This document shows, one piece after another, positions 35,238 through 45,769 of a stretch of 64,000 nucleotides of DNA (its first letter is position 1; each line of letters opens with the position of its first letter). The notes under the pieces were generated by a model. The model was not told the DNA's origin, made no database searches, and saw nothing but the letters and a program-made list of their open reading frames with translations. Source of the stretch: Prochlorococcus sp. AG-409-I11 (GTDB lineage: Bacteria; Cyanobacteriota; Cyanobacteriia; PCC-6307; Cyanobiaceae); contig QCJX01000005.1 of NCBI GenBank assembly GCA_003215725.1, forward strand, positions 26,323 through 90,322, written 5' to 3'. A program made the translations under genes and the position numbers.

Positions 35238-36560
35238 CTAAGGATTAACTTTACGTACTTGGTTACCTATGTCTTGACGATATCTGATGCCCTCAAAGTC
35301 AACCATATTCATACCCTTATAGGCTAATTCGAAAGCATCATCAAAGCTTTTACCTTGCGCTACTACAGCTAAAACTCTTCCTCCATCAGTGACTAATTGC
35401 CCTTTAATATTCTTCTTGGTTCCTGCATGAAATAGTTGTAGCGATTTTTTAAACTCAAGATTGATGAATAGTTGGTCTCCTTTTCTTGGAGACTCTGGAT
35501 AACCTGACGAGGCGGCAACAACACATGCACTGCAGCTATTCTTTATAGATAAACTAGGTGCAATATCTAACCTTCCTATTGCACAAGCCTGTAAAACACG
35601 AGCTAACTCTGGGCCTAAAAGAGGCATCAGAGTTTGGCATTCTGGATCACCGAAACGACAATTAAATTCAATTACTTTTGCTCCTGTATTAGTGATCATT
35701 AACCCTGCATAAATCACTCCTCGGTAATTTATTCCTCTTTTGTTTAGTTCTTTTAAAGTTGGGTTAAGGATAGATCTTTGAATATCAACAAGGTCCTTTT
35801 TTGAAAGGAGTGGTGCGGGTGCATAGGCGCCCATTCCCCCTGTGTTGGGGCCTTTGTCTCCTTCTTTTAGTCTTTTATGATCTTGTGCAGTAGGTAAAAG
35901 GACAAATCTCTCGCCATCACAAAGTGCAAAAACAGAAACTTCTGGACCATTTAAACGCTCTTCTAAAACAACTGTTTCCCCAGCAATTCCAAATTTCCCG
36001 TCAAAGGCTTCTTGAATAGCTTTCTTTGTTTCTTCTAATGTTTCTGGGACGGTGACACCTTTGCCAGCAGCCAGACCGTCGGCTTTTACAACGAGTGGTT
36101 TTTGTACTTTGTTTAGAACTTTGATGCCTGATTCAATTGATGTGATAGTCCAGTGGTGAGCAGTTGGAACACCTGCTTTGCTCATTAATTCTTTTGCCCA
36201 CTCTTTACTTGCTTCTAGAAGAGCACCATTAGCGTTTGGCCCGAAAACTGATAATCCAGCTGCTCGCAACTTGTCTGCAAGCCCTGCTGCCAATGGTGCT
36301 TCTGGACCAATAACTATCAAGTCAATATCTTTATCGAGACTGGTCTTAATAAGTTGTTCTACATCTGTTTCTTTAATGTGAAGTTGAGTACATCCTGAGT
36401 GAAAGGCTGTGCCTCCATTCCCTGGTGCTACAAAAACAGCCTCAACTCCAGTGCTTTTTTGTAAAGCCCACGCAAGGGAATTCTCACGACCTCCATTGCC
36501 CACTACAAGAATTTTCTTTAACCTTGGAAGTGATTGCTCAAAAGTCTCTGTGATATTCAT
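35238..36560 (-). CDS. purD: Phosphoribosylamine--glycine ligase
   Basis: 440 residues. Second step of purine synthesis; ATP-grasp enzyme. Visible: N-terminal VVGNGGRENSLAWAL, central KADGLAAGKGVTV, GPNTGGMGAYAPAP and EFNCRFGDPECQ. It precedes nblS by 17 bases on the same strand and is divergent from purC, so the ~200 bases at 36561-36761 should carry two purine-gene promoters. Confidence 0.96.
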   Translation of the reverse strand: MNITETFEQSLPRLKKILVVGNGGRENSLAWALQKSTGVEAVFVAPGNGGTAFHSGCTQLHIKETDVEQLIKTSLDKDIDLIVIGPEAPLAAGLADKLRAAGLSVFGPNANGALLEASKEWAKELMSKAGVPTAHHWTITSIESGIKVLNKVQKPLVVKADGLAAGKGVTVPETLEETKKAIQEAFDGKFGIAGETVVLEERLNGPEVSVFALCDGERFVLLPTAQDHKRLKEGDKGPNTGGMGAYAPAPLLSKKDLVDIQRSILNPTLKELNKRGINYRGVIYAGLMITNTGAKVIEFNCRFGDPECQTLMPLLGPELARVLQACAIGRLDIAPSLSIKNSCSACVVAASSGYPESPRKGDQLFINLEFKKSLQLFHAGTKKNIKGQLVTDGGRVLAVVAQGKSFDDAFELAYKGMNMVDFEGIRYRQDIGNQVRKVNP

Positions 36561-36761
36561 TGAAGGAAAATGCTTTTGCTGAGTTGGGAGTGAAAAAGTG
36601 CTTCGTTCAGTTGGTTTTAATGCTGTCTATCAATTTTGTTGAATTTAAGGGGAATACATTTTGGCTCCCTAACTATTTTTTTGCTTGGGTTCCCAAAACT
36701 TGCTTGTAGTACCAAGCTAGGGCTTAGTAGTTTTTCCATCTAATTCTTGAAAAGGGTCCTA

Positions 36762-37490
36762 ATGAAACCAGATCACGGTCCCCTGATATACGAAGGCAAG
36801 GCCAAAAGGATTTTTTCAACAGCTAATCCTGACCAGGTATTAGTTCACTTTAAGAACGACGCTACAGCTTTTAATGCTCAAAAGCATCAGGAGTTTGATG
36901 GCAAAGGTGCTTTGAATTGCCAAATTTCATCAGCTATCTTTGAAATGCTAAAAGCAGAAGGCGTTCCTACCCATTACTTGGGATTAATTTCAGAGGATTG
37001 GTTGCTTGCTCAAAAAGTTGATGTCATTCCCCTTGAAGTTGTTATTCGCAATGTTGCCACTGGATCTTTATGTAGAGAGACCCCAATCAATGAAGGGATT
37101 GAGCTGTCTCCGCCTTTACTGGATCTTTATTATAAAGATGATCAATTAGGAGACCCTTTACTTACGGAAGCGAGATTGAAGTTATTGCAATTGATAACTT
37201 CAGATCAAAGGAAAGGAATTGAGAGTCTTGCTCGTAGGGTTAATGAGCTTTTGACGAGTTTCTTTCTTAATATTGATTTGCTTCTAGTGGATTTCAAGTT
37301 GGAATTAGGGGTTAATTGCGAAGGCCAATTGTTGATCGCTGATGAAATTAGTCCTGATACTTGCAGGATATGGGATAAACGCAATCTAGACTCCGAAGCT
37401 CGAATCCTTGATAAGGATCGCTTCAGGAAGGGACTTGGTGGGTTAACCGAAGGCTACGGTCAGATCTTAAAACGTATACAAGGTGTCTGA
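36762..37490 (+). CDS. purC: SAICAR synthetase
   Basis: 242 residues from the ATG at 36762; an in-frame TTG five codons earlier is less likely. Family motifs: [40 protein letters not shown] and [13 protein letters not shown]. Joins CAIR with aspartate in purine synthesis. Standard length. bamA follows 67 bases later. Confidence 0.96.
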   Translation: MKPDHGPLIYEGKAKRIFSTANPDQVLVHFKNDATAFNAQKHQEFDGKGALNCQISSAIFEMLKAEGVPTHYLGLISEDWLLAQKVDVIPLEVVIRNVATGSLCRETPINEGIELSPPLLDLYYKDDQLGDPLLTEARLKLLQLITSDQRKGIESLARRVNELLTSFFLNIDLLLVDFKLELGVNCEGQLLIADEISPDTCRIWDKRNLDSEARILDKDRFRKGLGGLTEGYGQILKRIQGV

Positions 37491-37557
37491 GCTAAATCAC
37501 AAAACTGCAGTTAATGTCAATGCAAGTTTGCGGCATCAATAGTCGGACCTTTTATTT

Positions 37558-39876
37558 ATGACAGGACTTTCTTCTCAAGCTGCAATAGGATTATTTCGTA
37601 AGGGAGCATATGGCTTGGCTGTATTGCTTCCTTTGGCTGCAAGTGCTGTTGAAGCAAAGCCTATCTTTTATCAAGAAAAGGCAGAGCAAGGTCTAATTAA
37701 TAAAACATCCACAAAATTGGACAAGCTTTTAAGTAATGATCAAAAAATTAATTGGAATATAGTTGATGTTCATAGGTATCAGATTGCAGAAAATGATGAA
37801 AAAGAAACTACTGCAAATGTGGAAGATGGTTTTCCTAGCTCTGGAGAAATAGATCAAGGCTCAGAAGATAAAAGAGTATTAATCTCTGAAGTCACAATAG
37901 AAGGAATGGAGGGGCATCCCGAGCAGGAACGTTTGGAGTTTGCTGCTTATGATGCAATGAGTATTCGACCTGGTAGCAAGGTAACTAGAGAAGAATTAAA
38001 GATTGATTTGGATTCTGTTTATTCAACAGGTTGGTTCTCAAGAATTCGAATTGAGCCTATTAATGGTCCTCTTGGCGTCCAACTTTTAGTTCAGGTTGAG
38101 CCTAATCCTATCCTTAGAAAGATTACTATTGAACCTCAAAATAAAAAAATAACCAGTAAAGCTATTAAAGATATATTTGGAGCTGACTTTGGTAAAACTC
38201 TTAATCTAAATGTTCTTCAACTTCGAATGAAGGATTTGAGACGTTGGTATATTGAACAAGGATTTTCTTTGGCCAAAATTTCTGGACCTAATAGAGTAAC
38301 AGCAGATGGTAATGTTCAATTAAAAGTAGTTGAAGGTGTTATCTCGGGTTTTGAGATAAGTTTTCTTAATAAAGATGGTGAGTCTACCAATAAAGACGGG
38401 AAAGGTATTAAGGGTAAAACTAAAAATTGGGTTATTGAGAGAGAAATTTCTTTAAAAGCTGGTGATATCTTTAATAGAAAGCAGTTAGAGTCTGATATTA
38501 AAAGACTCTACTCAACCTCTCTTTTTAGTGATGTCAAAGTTACATTGAAGCCTGCTCCTGGGAAGCCAGGATCAGTTGTAATTGTATTAGGTATAACCGA
38601 GCAACAAACTGGTTCTCTTACTGGTGGAATTGGATATAGTGGTGGCCAAGGTGTTTTTGGCCAAATAGGTCTTCAAGAAACTAATTTTTTAGGAAGATCA
38701 TGGACAACTAATTTGAACTTGACGTATGGACAATATGGTGGACTTGTTAACTTTTCTTTCTCAGATCCATGGATAAAAGGAGACCTGCACCGTACTTCAT
38801 TTAGAACTTCAGTTTTTATTAGTAGAGAAGTTCCTCAAGAATTTAGGAGTCAAGAAGGTGGAAGTATTAGAGGAGTAAGTGACTATTATGATTCTTCAGA
38901 TTCAGAAACTGTATATGATATTGATCATAAGCATGATATAGGTTCAGGACCATTTGATACGGTCGCGCAAGCAAAAGATGAGGCTTCTGGCTTTAGTTGG
39001 TTTGACTATCAAGGGGATTCACTTGTCCTTCAAAGGGCAGGAGGTGGATTTTCTTTTGCAAGACCTTTGAATGGTGGCGATCCTTATAAAAAAGCGAAGT
39101 GGAGTGTGATCTTAGGGATGAATTTTCAACAAGTTAAGCCTATTGACTTTGCAGGAAATGAAAGACCTTATGGTGTTTCTACTAATAATTATGAGAACAA
39201 CTCTGCTCCTGAAGATGATGTAATTTGTGTTGCATTTAATTGTGCGACAGAAAATACTCTTGTTGGTGTTCGAGCTGGTGCAACATACAATCAGCTAAAT
39301 AATTCACGAAATCCAACCTCGGGTGATTTTTTAAGCCTTGCAACTGAACAATTTGTTTCTGTTGGGGAAGATTCTCCAACTTTTAATAGAGCAAGGTTTA
39401 GATATTCACATTTTTTCCCAGTTGATTGGCTGAAGCTTTCTAAAGGTTGTCGACCAAAGAAAGGAGAAAAATATGATTGTCCTCAAGCAATTGGTTTTCA
39501 ATTAAAAGGGGGCACAATTGTTGGAGATCTTCCTCCTTATGAAGCATTTTGTTTAGGTGGTTCTAATTCCATTAGAGGTTGGAGTTCTTGTGATTTAGCT
39601 GTAGGGAGAAGTTTTGGAGAAGCTTCTCTGGAATATAGGTTTCCTATTTGGAGGATTGTTTCTGGTGCACTTTTCGTTGATGCAGGTAGTGATTTGGGGT
39701 CTCAAAGCAATGTCCCAGGCAAGCCAGGTGAGCTTCTTGAAAAACCTGGCAGCGGCTATTCTCTTGGTACAGGGGTAATTCTAAATACTCCCGTTGGACC
39801 ATTAAGACTTGAAGCTGCAAGTCAGGATATGTCTGGGGACTGGAGGTACAACCTAGGAGTGGGTTGGAAGTTCTAG
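37558..39876 (+). CDS. bamA: Outer-membrane assembly protein BamA/Omp85
   Basis: 772 residues. A signal-like N-terminus (~1-33) is followed by an acidic spacer, then POTRA domains at ~105-370 (VLISEVTIEGMEGHP; NPILRKITIEPQNK; two more). The C-terminal beta-barrel of ~400 residues carries the family loop GGSNSIRGWSSCDLAVGRS and ends on Phe. BamA folds outer-membrane proteins. The barrel has an acidic, Tyr/Asp-rich loop insertion near 440-470. The lipid A genes follow directly. Confidence 0.93.
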   Translation: MTGLSSQAAIGLFRKGAYGLAVLLPLAASAVEAKPIFYQEKAEQGLINKTSTKLDKLLSNDQKINWNIVDVHRYQIAENDEKETTANVEDGFPSSGEIDQGSEDKRVLISEVTIEGMEGHPEQERLEFAAYDAMSIRPGSKVTREELKIDLDSVYSTGWFSRIRIEPINGPLGVQLLVQVEPNPILRKITIEPQNKKITSKAIKDIFGADFGKTLNLNVLQLRMKDLRRWYIEQGFSLAKISGPNRVTADGNVQLKVVEGVISGFEISFLNKDGESTNKDGKGIKGKTKNWVIEREISLKAGDIFNRKQLESDIKRLYSTSLFSDVKVTLKPAPGKPGSVVIVLGITEQQTGSLTGGIGYSGGQGVFGQIGLQETNFLGRSWTTNLNLTYGQYGGLVNFSFSDPWIKGDLHRTSFRTSVFISREVPQEFRSQEGGSIRGVSDYYDSSDSETVYDIDHKHDIGSGPFDTVAQAKDEASGFSWFDYQGDSLVLQRAGGGFSFARPLNGGDPYKKAKWSVILGMNFQQVKPIDFAGNERPYGVSTNNYENNSAPEDDVICVAFNCATENTLVGVRAGATYNQLNNSRNPTSGDFLSLATEQFVSVGEDSPTFNRARFRYSHFFPVDWLKLSKGCRPKKGEKYDCPQAIGFQLKGGTIVGDLPPYEAFCLGGSNSIRGWSSCDLAVGRSFGEASLEYRFPIWRIVSGALFVDAGSDLGSQSNVPGKPGELLEKPGSGYSLGTGVILNTPVGPLRLEAASQDMSGDWRYNLGVGWKF

Positions 39877-40715
39877 TGTTTGTATTCCCTAATGATTATG
39901 AGAAGCCTTGGACACTGTCAGGTGCAGTTTTTAGGAAAGGAGTTGGCTTGCACAGTGGACTTGAATCTTCAATTTGTCTTTTACCCAGTGATGAGCCTGG
40001 ATTCCATGTCTCTTGGGCAAATAGCTCATTACCCCCAATAAAGCTTCGAGCAGACCAAGTACGGAATAGCCCGCTCTGCACGACTCTTCAATTAGGTGAT
40101 TACAGCCTAGCCACTGTTGAACATCTTCTAGCTGCTTTGGCTGGGTGTGGCTTGAGTCATGTACTTATTGAAGTAGAAGGTGAAGAAGTACCTCTTTTAG
40201 ATGGTTCTGCTCTTGGGTGGGTTGAAGCTATTAAAGAAGTTGGTCTTATAAGTGCTAGTTCACCTCGAAAGTCGCCACCTATTCTTGAGGAAGCAATTGT
40301 TATCAATAAAGGAACAAGCGTTTTAACTGCAACTCCAGCACAGAACTTCAAATTAATTGGAATAATTGACTTTCCATATCCTGCGATTGGATCGCAAATG
40401 TTTTCTATTGAACTAAGTCCACATAATTTTGTTAAAGAGATTGCACCAGCTCGAACCTTTGGTTTTGTTGATCAAATTGAAGAGTTAAAAGCTCAAGGAT
40501 TAATTAAAGGAGGTGCACTTGATAATGCTTTAGTTTGCGATGGTGACAATTGGATAAATCCTCCACTGAGGTTTGATGATGAACCTGTTCGCCATAAAAT
40601 TTTGGACTTGATAGGTGACTTGGCTCTTGTTGGGTTCCCTAAGGCTCAAGTATTGGTTTACAGAGGTTCTCATGCATTGCATTCAGAACTAGCCTCTGCA
40701 CTTTTAAACAAATGA
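39876..40715 (+). CDS. lpxC: UDP-3-O-acyl-GlcNAc deacetylase
   Basis: 279 codons from a GTG at 39876 that overlaps the last base of the bamA stop; the frame extends four codons further to a TTG. Zn-dependent committed step of lipid A synthesis. Metal ligands in [10 protein letters not shown] and [12 protein letters not shown], and the [12 protein letters not shown] segment. Length slightly below E. coli's 305 because the inserts are short. The overlap suggests translational coupling to bamA. Confidence 0.94.
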   Translation: MFVFPNDYEKPWTLSGAVFRKGVGLHSGLESSICLLPSDEPGFHVSWANSSLPPIKLRADQVRNSPLCTTLQLGDYSLATVEHLLAALAGCGLSHVLIEVEGEEVPLLDGSALGWVEAIKEVGLISASSPRKSPPILEEAIVINKGTSVLTATPAQNFKLIGIIDFPYPAIGSQMFSIELSPHNFVKEIAPARTFGFVDQIEELKAQGLIKGGALDNALVCDGDNWINPPLRFDDEPVRHKILDLIGDLALVGFPKAQVLVYRGSHALHSELASALLNK

Positions 40716-40734
40716 TCTTAATTGGAAATTTCTC

Positions 40735-41190
40735 TTGACTAACTCTTCTTCTGCATCCGTTGTTCTTACAAGTGAACAGATAATGGGGTTATTACCTCAC
40801 AGGTATCCTTTTGCTTTGGTTGATTGCGTCATAGAACATGAGCCAGGGAAAAGAGCAGTAGCACTAAAAAACGTGACACTTAATGAGCCCCAGTTTCAAG
40901 GACATTTTCCTGATAGACCTTTGATGCCTGGAGTATTGATTGTTGAGGCTATGGCTCAGGTTGGAGGCATTATTGTTACTCAAATGCCAGATCTCCCTAA
41001 AGGTCTTTTTGTATTTGCTGGAATAGATGGAGTTCGTTTTCGTCGACCAGTTGTGCCAGGAGATCAACTCAAAATCTATTGTGAGTTGATTAGCCTCAAA
41101 AGAAAAAGGTTTGGGAAAATTCATGCAGAGGCCAAAGTTGATGATCAGCTGGTTTGCTCTGGTGATCTGATGTTTTCCCTGGTGGATTGA
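40735..41190 (+). CDS. fabZ: 3-hydroxyacyl-ACP dehydratase
   Basis: 151 residues. Hot-dog fold; [14 protein letters not shown] and the catalytic His in [22 protein letters not shown] with the nearby Glu. The start at TTG 40735 gives the usual N-terminal extension. Supplies unsaturated acyl-ACP and lies between lpxC and lpxA, as in many bacteria. Confidence 0.95.
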   Translation: MTNSSSASVVLTSEQIMGLLPHRYPFALVDCVIEHEPGKRAVALKNVTLNEPQFQGHFPDRPLMPGVLIVEAMAQVGGIIVTQMPDLPKGLFVFAGIDGVRFRRPVVPGDQLKIYCELISLKRKRFGKIHAEAKVDDQLVCSGDLMFSLVD

Positions 41191-41195
41191 TCAAT

Positions 41196-42044
41196 ATGAC
41201 TGTGCAAAGAAACTCTCCTGACCTGACTATTCATAGGGCAGCTCAGGTTCATCCATCAGCTGTGGTAGATCCACAAGCTGAATTAGATAAAGGTGTTGTG
41301 ATTGGGCCTGGAGCAGTTGTTGGCCCTGATGTTTCTATAGGGGAAAATACAGTTGTAGGTCCAAATGTAATTCTGGATGGACAATTAATTATTGGTTCGC
41401 AAAATAGAATTTTCCCTGGCGCTTGCTTAGGTTTAGAGCCTCAAGATCTTAAATATAAAGGCGCTTCTACTCAGGTTGTTATTGGGAATAGAAATACGAT
41501 ACGTGAGTGTGTAACTATTAATAGGGCAACAGAAGAAGGGGAAAAGACTAAAATTGGAGATGGAAATCTTTTGATGGCTTATTGTCATTTAGGACATAAT
41601 TGTGTAATTGGTAATGGAATAGTTATGTCCAATAGTGTTCAGGTTGCTGGCCATGTGACTATTGAAGACCGAGCTGTGATTGGAGGTTGTCTTGGCATTC
41701 ATCAATTTGTTCATATTGGTTCTTTGGCGATGGTAGGTGGTATGACAAGAGTAGAAAGAGATGTTCCACCTTATTGTTTGGTAGAAGGTCATCCTGGGAG
41801 ATTGCGTGGTTTAAATAGAGTTGGTATTCGCAGAAGTGGTTTGGATCTACATGCAGATGAGTATCGACAACTTCAGGAAGTTTGGAAGCTTATTTTTCGC
41901 TCTGATTATGTTTTAGAGAAAAGTTTGGAGTTGGCAAGAGAAAAAACATTGATGCCAGCATCTGAGCGCCTTTGTGATTTCCTAAAAGCTTCTCTTGAAA
42001 AGGGTCGTAGAGGTCCAATGCCTTTTTTAACTTTGAGAAATTAA
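41196..42044 (+). CDS. lpxA: UDP-GlcNAc O-acyltransferase
   Basis: 282 residues from the ATG at 41196. A left-handed beta-helix of hexapeptide repeats runs from residue ~12 to ~185 (GVVIGPGAVVGPDVSIG and onward). The catalytic His is in CHLGHNCVIGNG. The C-terminal helical domain is normal. First acylation of lipid A. The TAA stop directly abuts the lpxB ATG. Confidence 0.95.
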   Translation: MTVQRNSPDLTIHRAAQVHPSAVVDPQAELDKGVVIGPGAVVGPDVSIGENTVVGPNVILDGQLIIGSQNRIFPGACLGLEPQDLKYKGASTQVVIGNRNTIRECVTINRATEEGEKTKIGDGNLLMAYCHLGHNCVIGNGIVMSNSVQVAGHVTIEDRAVIGGCLGIHQFVHIGSLAMVGGMTRVERDVPPYCLVEGHPGRLRGLNRVGIRRSGLDLHADEYRQLQEVWKLIFRSDYVLEKSLELAREKTLMPASERLCDFLKASLEKGRRGPMPFLTLRN

Positions 42045-43220
42045 ATGCGGCTGCTAATAAGCACCGGTGAAGTCTCTGGAGATTTACAAGGGAGCCTTTT
42101 AGTAGAGGCTCTACTAAAAGAGGCAAAAGCCAGATCGTTCCCTTTGGACATCATTGCTCTCGGTGGTCCAAGAATGAAGGCTGCCGGAGCACATTTAATT
42201 GCAGATACTGCTCATATTGGTGCAATAGGTTTTTGGGAAGCCTTACCACTTGTTTTGCCAACATTAAAAGTTCAAGCAAAGTTAAATCAATTATTGAAAG
42301 AATGCTCTCCAAATGGAGTTATCTTAATTGATTATATGGGACCTAATATTCGACTTGGAAATAAGTTAAAAAGATTGCACCCGGAAATACCTATTACTTA
42401 TTACATAGCGCCTCAAGAATGGGCCTGGAGATTAGGAGATGGTGGAACAACTGATTTAATAAGTTTCACTGATAAAATTCTTGCTATTTTCCAAGCTGAG
42501 GCTCGGTTTTATTCAGAAAGAGGGGGCAACGTTACCTGGGTCGGTCATCCAATGTTAGATACTTTGCGGAAGGTTCCAGATCGTGTTGAAGCTCGGCGAC
42601 AACTTGGTTTAAACCCTGATCAGAAAGTTTTGCTACTTTTACCAGCCTCTAGAACCCAAGAACTTAGATATTTAATGCCAACATTAGCCAAAGCTGCTTA
42701 TTTATTGCAAAAGCATGACCCTTCTCTGTATGTAATTGTGCCGGCTGGTTTACCTTCTTTTGAAGACAAACTTAAGCATGCTTTAGACACCTATGGATTG
42801 AAAGGCAAAGTTATTCCTGCGCATAGCATCGATGAACTGAAGCCTTCTATTTTTTCAGTAGCTGAAATTGCATTAGGGAAATCTGGAACTATAAACATGG
42901 AATTAGCTATAAATAAAGTTCCTCAAATAGTTGGCTATAGAGTGAGTCGTATAACAGCTTTTGTCGCAAGATATATACTCCACTTTAAAGTGGACCATAT
43001 ATCACCAGTTAATCTTTTGTTGAATGAAAGATTGGTCCCAGAGCTGGTTCAAGAGGATTTCACTCCAGAAGCGATAGCAGATTTAGCGAAGAATTTGCTG
43101 GAAAATAATCAAGCTCGTTTTAAAATACTAGATGGTTATGAAAGACTTATGAAGCAATTGGGTACACCAGGCGTTACCTCTAGAGCCGCAAAAGAGATCC
43201 TTGATTTGCTGTGTAAATGA
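42045..43220 (+). CDS. lpxB: Lipid-A-disaccharide synthase
   Basis: 391 residues of the GT19 family. Features: [16 protein letters not shown] at the start, [27 protein letters not shown] and [22 protein letters not shown]. Joins UDP-diacylglucosamine with lipid X. Last of four consecutive lipid A genes. The end overlaps msrA by four bases, so msrA is translated from the same message. Confidence 0.95.
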   Translation: MRLLISTGEVSGDLQGSLLVEALLKEAKARSFPLDIIALGGPRMKAAGAHLIADTAHIGAIGFWEALPLVLPTLKVQAKLNQLLKECSPNGVILIDYMGPNIRLGNKLKRLHPEIPITYYIAPQEWAWRLGDGGTTDLISFTDKILAIFQAEARFYSERGGNVTWVGHPMLDTLRKVPDRVEARRQLGLNPDQKVLLLLPASRTQELRYLMPTLAKAAYLLQKHDPSLYVIVPAGLPSFEDKLKHALDTYGLKGKVIPAHSIDELKPSIFSVAEIALGKSGTINMELAINKVPQIVGYRVSRITAFVARYILHFKVDHISPVNLLLNERLVPELVQEDFTPEAIADLAKNLLENNQARFKILDGYERLMKQLGTPGVTSRAAKEILDLLCK

Positions 43221-43831
43221 AAAAATCTTTTTACAACAAGTCTGTACTTTTCTTTTTATCAATTGCATTTATATTGCTTTCTTTCCCTTTAGGATTAAAC
43301 GCTTCTCAAGAAGAAGCTTTGTTCGCTGGAGGATGTTTTTGGTGTTTAGAGCATGATTTAGAGGTCTTGCCTGGAGTATTAAATGTTGAGAGTGGCTACA
43401 CAGGTGGCAATCTTCAAAAACCTACTTATAAAAATCATTTAGGCCATCAAGAAGCTGTAAAGGTTTCTTTTGATTCAACTCAAATAAGCTATCAGCAACT
43501 TTTGATAGATTATTGGCATAACATTGACCCATTTGATTCGGGAGGCCAATTTTGTGATAGAGGAGATTCTTATCGCCCAGTGATATTTACAAATGGAGAG
43601 AATCAGCGAATGGCTGCACTTGATAGTGCTTATCAAGTAGTAAAAACCTTAGGAATCCCATTTGAAAAAATTAAAGTTGAGATCTCACCATCTAAGAAGT
43701 TTTGGTTAGCGGAGGATTATCATCAGAATTTTGCAGAAAGAAATGCCCTTAAATATAATTTTTACAGATATAGTTGCGGACGTGATAAACGTCTAGAGGA
43801 AGTTTGGGGCGATTCAAAAAAACTTGGATAA
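43217..43831 (+). CDS. msrA: Peptide methionine sulfoxide reductase A, exported
   Basis: 204 residues. The catalytic motif GGCFWC is at ~38-43, with the following [19 protein letters not shown] and the later YHQNFAERN. An N-terminal signal peptide (basic start, [20 protein letters not shown]) places the enzyme outside the cytoplasm, a difference from most MsrA proteins. It repairs oxidised Met in periplasmic or outer-membrane proteins. The four-base overlap with lpxB suggests a link to envelope protein repair. Confidence 0.95.
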   Translation: MKKSFYNKSVLFFLSIAFILLSFPLGLNASQEEALFAGGCFWCLEHDLEVLPGVLNVESGYTGGNLQKPTYKNHLGHQEAVKVSFDSTQISYQQLLIDYWHNIDPFDSGGQFCDRGDSYRPVIFTNGENQRMAALDSAYQVVKTLGIPFEKIKVEISPSKKFWLAEDYHQNFAERNALKYNFYRYSCGRDKRLEEVWGDSKKLG

Positions 43832-43980
43832 GGGCTTAGGAGCAAGTATGAAATCTAACGGAAATCTTAAATTTGAGTCATTTATGTTATGAGCTTGTTC
43901 AAGACGGTGTTTAGGGAATAATGTGCCTTATCGGTTTGACGTTGTCCTTACCATTGATTTGAGACATTTGGAGGCTGTGT

Positions 43981-44196
43981 ATGTATTTGCTGACTGTTAA
44001 AGATGGACTTGTGACAAGGCATGTAGGTCCTTACTTGACCCCTAAGCATGCTTCTGATGACTTGGATAGGGTTTTATCCTCTTGTTCAGATAGGGCTCGT
44101 TGGCAAATTCATGCCCTTGAGTCACCAGGTCAAAGATCCTTTGCAGAAAGAATGAATGCAAAAGTTGATCAATCATTTGCTGTTAAAGCATCTTGA
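43981..44196 (+). CDS. Small hypothetical protein
   Basis: 71 residues from a clear ATG. MYLLTVKDGLVTRHVGPYLT looks like a beta-hairpin start, followed by two helices. One Cys; no membrane segment. The compact alpha/beta layout with no low complexity fits a conserved small soluble protein. Not recognised. Confidence 0.65.
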   Translation: MYLLTVKDGLVTRHVGPYLTPKHASDDLDRVLSSCSDRARWQIHALESPGQRSFAERMNAKVDQSFAVKAS

Positions 44197-44265
44197 CAAT
44201 TTCTATTGAGATAATTTATTTGATTTAAACAATATTTAGGCCAAAGTAATTCTTATAAAATCTAA

Positions 44266-45741
44266 TTAAGTTTTTTGGTTGCAAATCCAATTCACAATAG
44301 TTCTAACTCCATATCCAGTTGCCCCTGCTGGATTTAATCCGTTAGTCTTTTCTGCCCAAACTGGCCCTGCAATGTCTATATGAGCCCATGGGATAGATTC
44401 AGTTACAAATTCTTTAAGGAACAGAGCAGCAGTTATAGAGCCTCCTGCTCTAGGACCAGTATTTTTGATATCTGCAAGCATTGACTTGAGCCCTTTTTTA
44501 TAAGTTTCTTGAATGGGCATTCGCCATAGACCTTCTCCAGCATTGTTGGCGGCATTTTGTAGCTCTTCGGCAAGTTGATTGTTATCAGTCCAAAAACCTG
44601 CAATTTCATCTCCAAGTGCAATCACGCATGCTCCTGTCAAGGTAGCTAAATCAACTATTGCATCTGGTTTCAGCTCACATGTGTAGACAAGTGCATCTGC
44701 CAGTGTCAATCTCCCTTCTGCATCGGTATTGTTAATTTCAATAGTTTTTCCATTTGATGCTTGAACTATATCTCCAGGATGAACAGCAGATCCATTAATC
44801 ATGTTTTCACAAGATGCAACTATGAAATGAACTTCTATTTCTTCAGGTCGGATTTCCCCTATGGCTTTTGCAGCTCCAATTACGACTGCGCTTCCACCCA
44901 TATCAAATTTCATTAAATCGATTTGGGATGAACCCACTTTTAAGTTGTATCCACCAGAGTCAAAAGTTAGTCCTTTCCCTACGAGGGCTAAGCGTTTTTT
45001 GACAGTACCTTTTGGCCTATAAATTAAATGAATAAATTTTGGGTCTAAGTCTGAACCTTTCGCTACCGCTAAATAGGCACCCATCTTTCTTGCTTCACAT
45101 TCACCTTTCTCAAGAACAGTTACTTCAAGATTTTTTTCTTTTGCAATTTGAATGGCAGTATTGGCCAAATCTTGTGGAGTAAGGCTATTTGGTGGTGCGC
45201 CAACAAGCTCTCTCGCCAGTTCTACTCCTGCACAAATAGGGTTAACTTCTTGAAGGATTGTTTTTGCTGATTCAGGAAGACCAATTAAATCTATTCTCTT
45301 TGGAATTTTTAATTCCTCAGGCTTACTAAGAAATCGAGTATCTTTAAAAAGGGATAGCCGAGTAGCTTCCGCGACTGCTTTTGCAGCAGACATGCAGTCA
45401 AAAATATTCCAAGGTAGAACTATTCCTAATGTTCCATCATTACCAATACTGGATTGAGCTCCAAGTGCAGCAGCATTGCGGAATCCTTCAAGAAGTAGTT
45501 TTTCTGGCTTTCCTAGACCAACAAGTACTAATTTTTGTATAGGAGGTTCTAGTAGTTGGAAGTTGATTGATTCGCCAGCTTTCCCTATGAAGTTTTGTTG
45601 GTTCAAATTTTTGATTAATGGTCCTTTAACTACTTCTTCTAAAGGGTGAAGTTGTTCTTCTAAATTCCCTTCAAGAACGCCAAAAACAAGCACAGACCCT
45701 GACCAGGAATTAAGGCCTGAAGCTATTAGGGAGACTTGCAT
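44266..45741 (-). CDS. pepA: Leucyl aminopeptidase
   Basis: 491 residues, M17 family. Two-metal site in the C-terminal half: KGLTFDSGGYNLK with the signature NTDAEGRLTLADAL. Forms a hexamer that releases N-terminal residues. Length normal. Preceded on the same strand by the GIY-YIG gene, 28 bases upstream, so the two are likely co-transcribed. Confidence 0.96.
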   Translation of the reverse strand: MQVSLIASGLNSWSGSVLVFGVLEGNLEEQLHPLEEVVKGPLIKNLNQQNFIGKAGESINFQLLEPPIQKLVLVGLGKPEKLLLEGFRNAAALGAQSSIGNDGTLGIVLPWNIFDCMSAAKAVAEATRLSLFKDTRFLSKPEELKIPKRIDLIGLPESAKTILQEVNPICAGVELARELVGAPPNSLTPQDLANTAIQIAKEKNLEVTVLEKGECEARKMGAYLAVAKGSDLDPKFIHLIYRPKGTVKKRLALVGKGLTFDSGGYNLKVGSSQIDLMKFDMGGSAVVIGAAKAIGEIRPEEIEVHFIVASCENMINGSAVHPGDIVQASNGKTIEINNTDAEGRLTLADALVYTCELKPDAIVDLATLTGACVIALGDEIAGFWTDNNQLAEELQNAANNAGEGLWRMPIQETYKKGLKSMLADIKNTGPRAGGSITAALFLKEFVTESIPWAHIDIAGPVWAEKTNGLNPAGATGYGVRTIVNWICNQKT

Positions 45742-45769
45742 AAGCTTGTATTGAGTTTAAAGATGATAG

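Noticed and set aside
37558..39876. Idea that the barrel protein is TamA or a toxin secretor rather than BamA
   Set aside because: The multiple POTRA domains, length, and position before lpxC-fabZ-lpxA-lpxB fit BamA.
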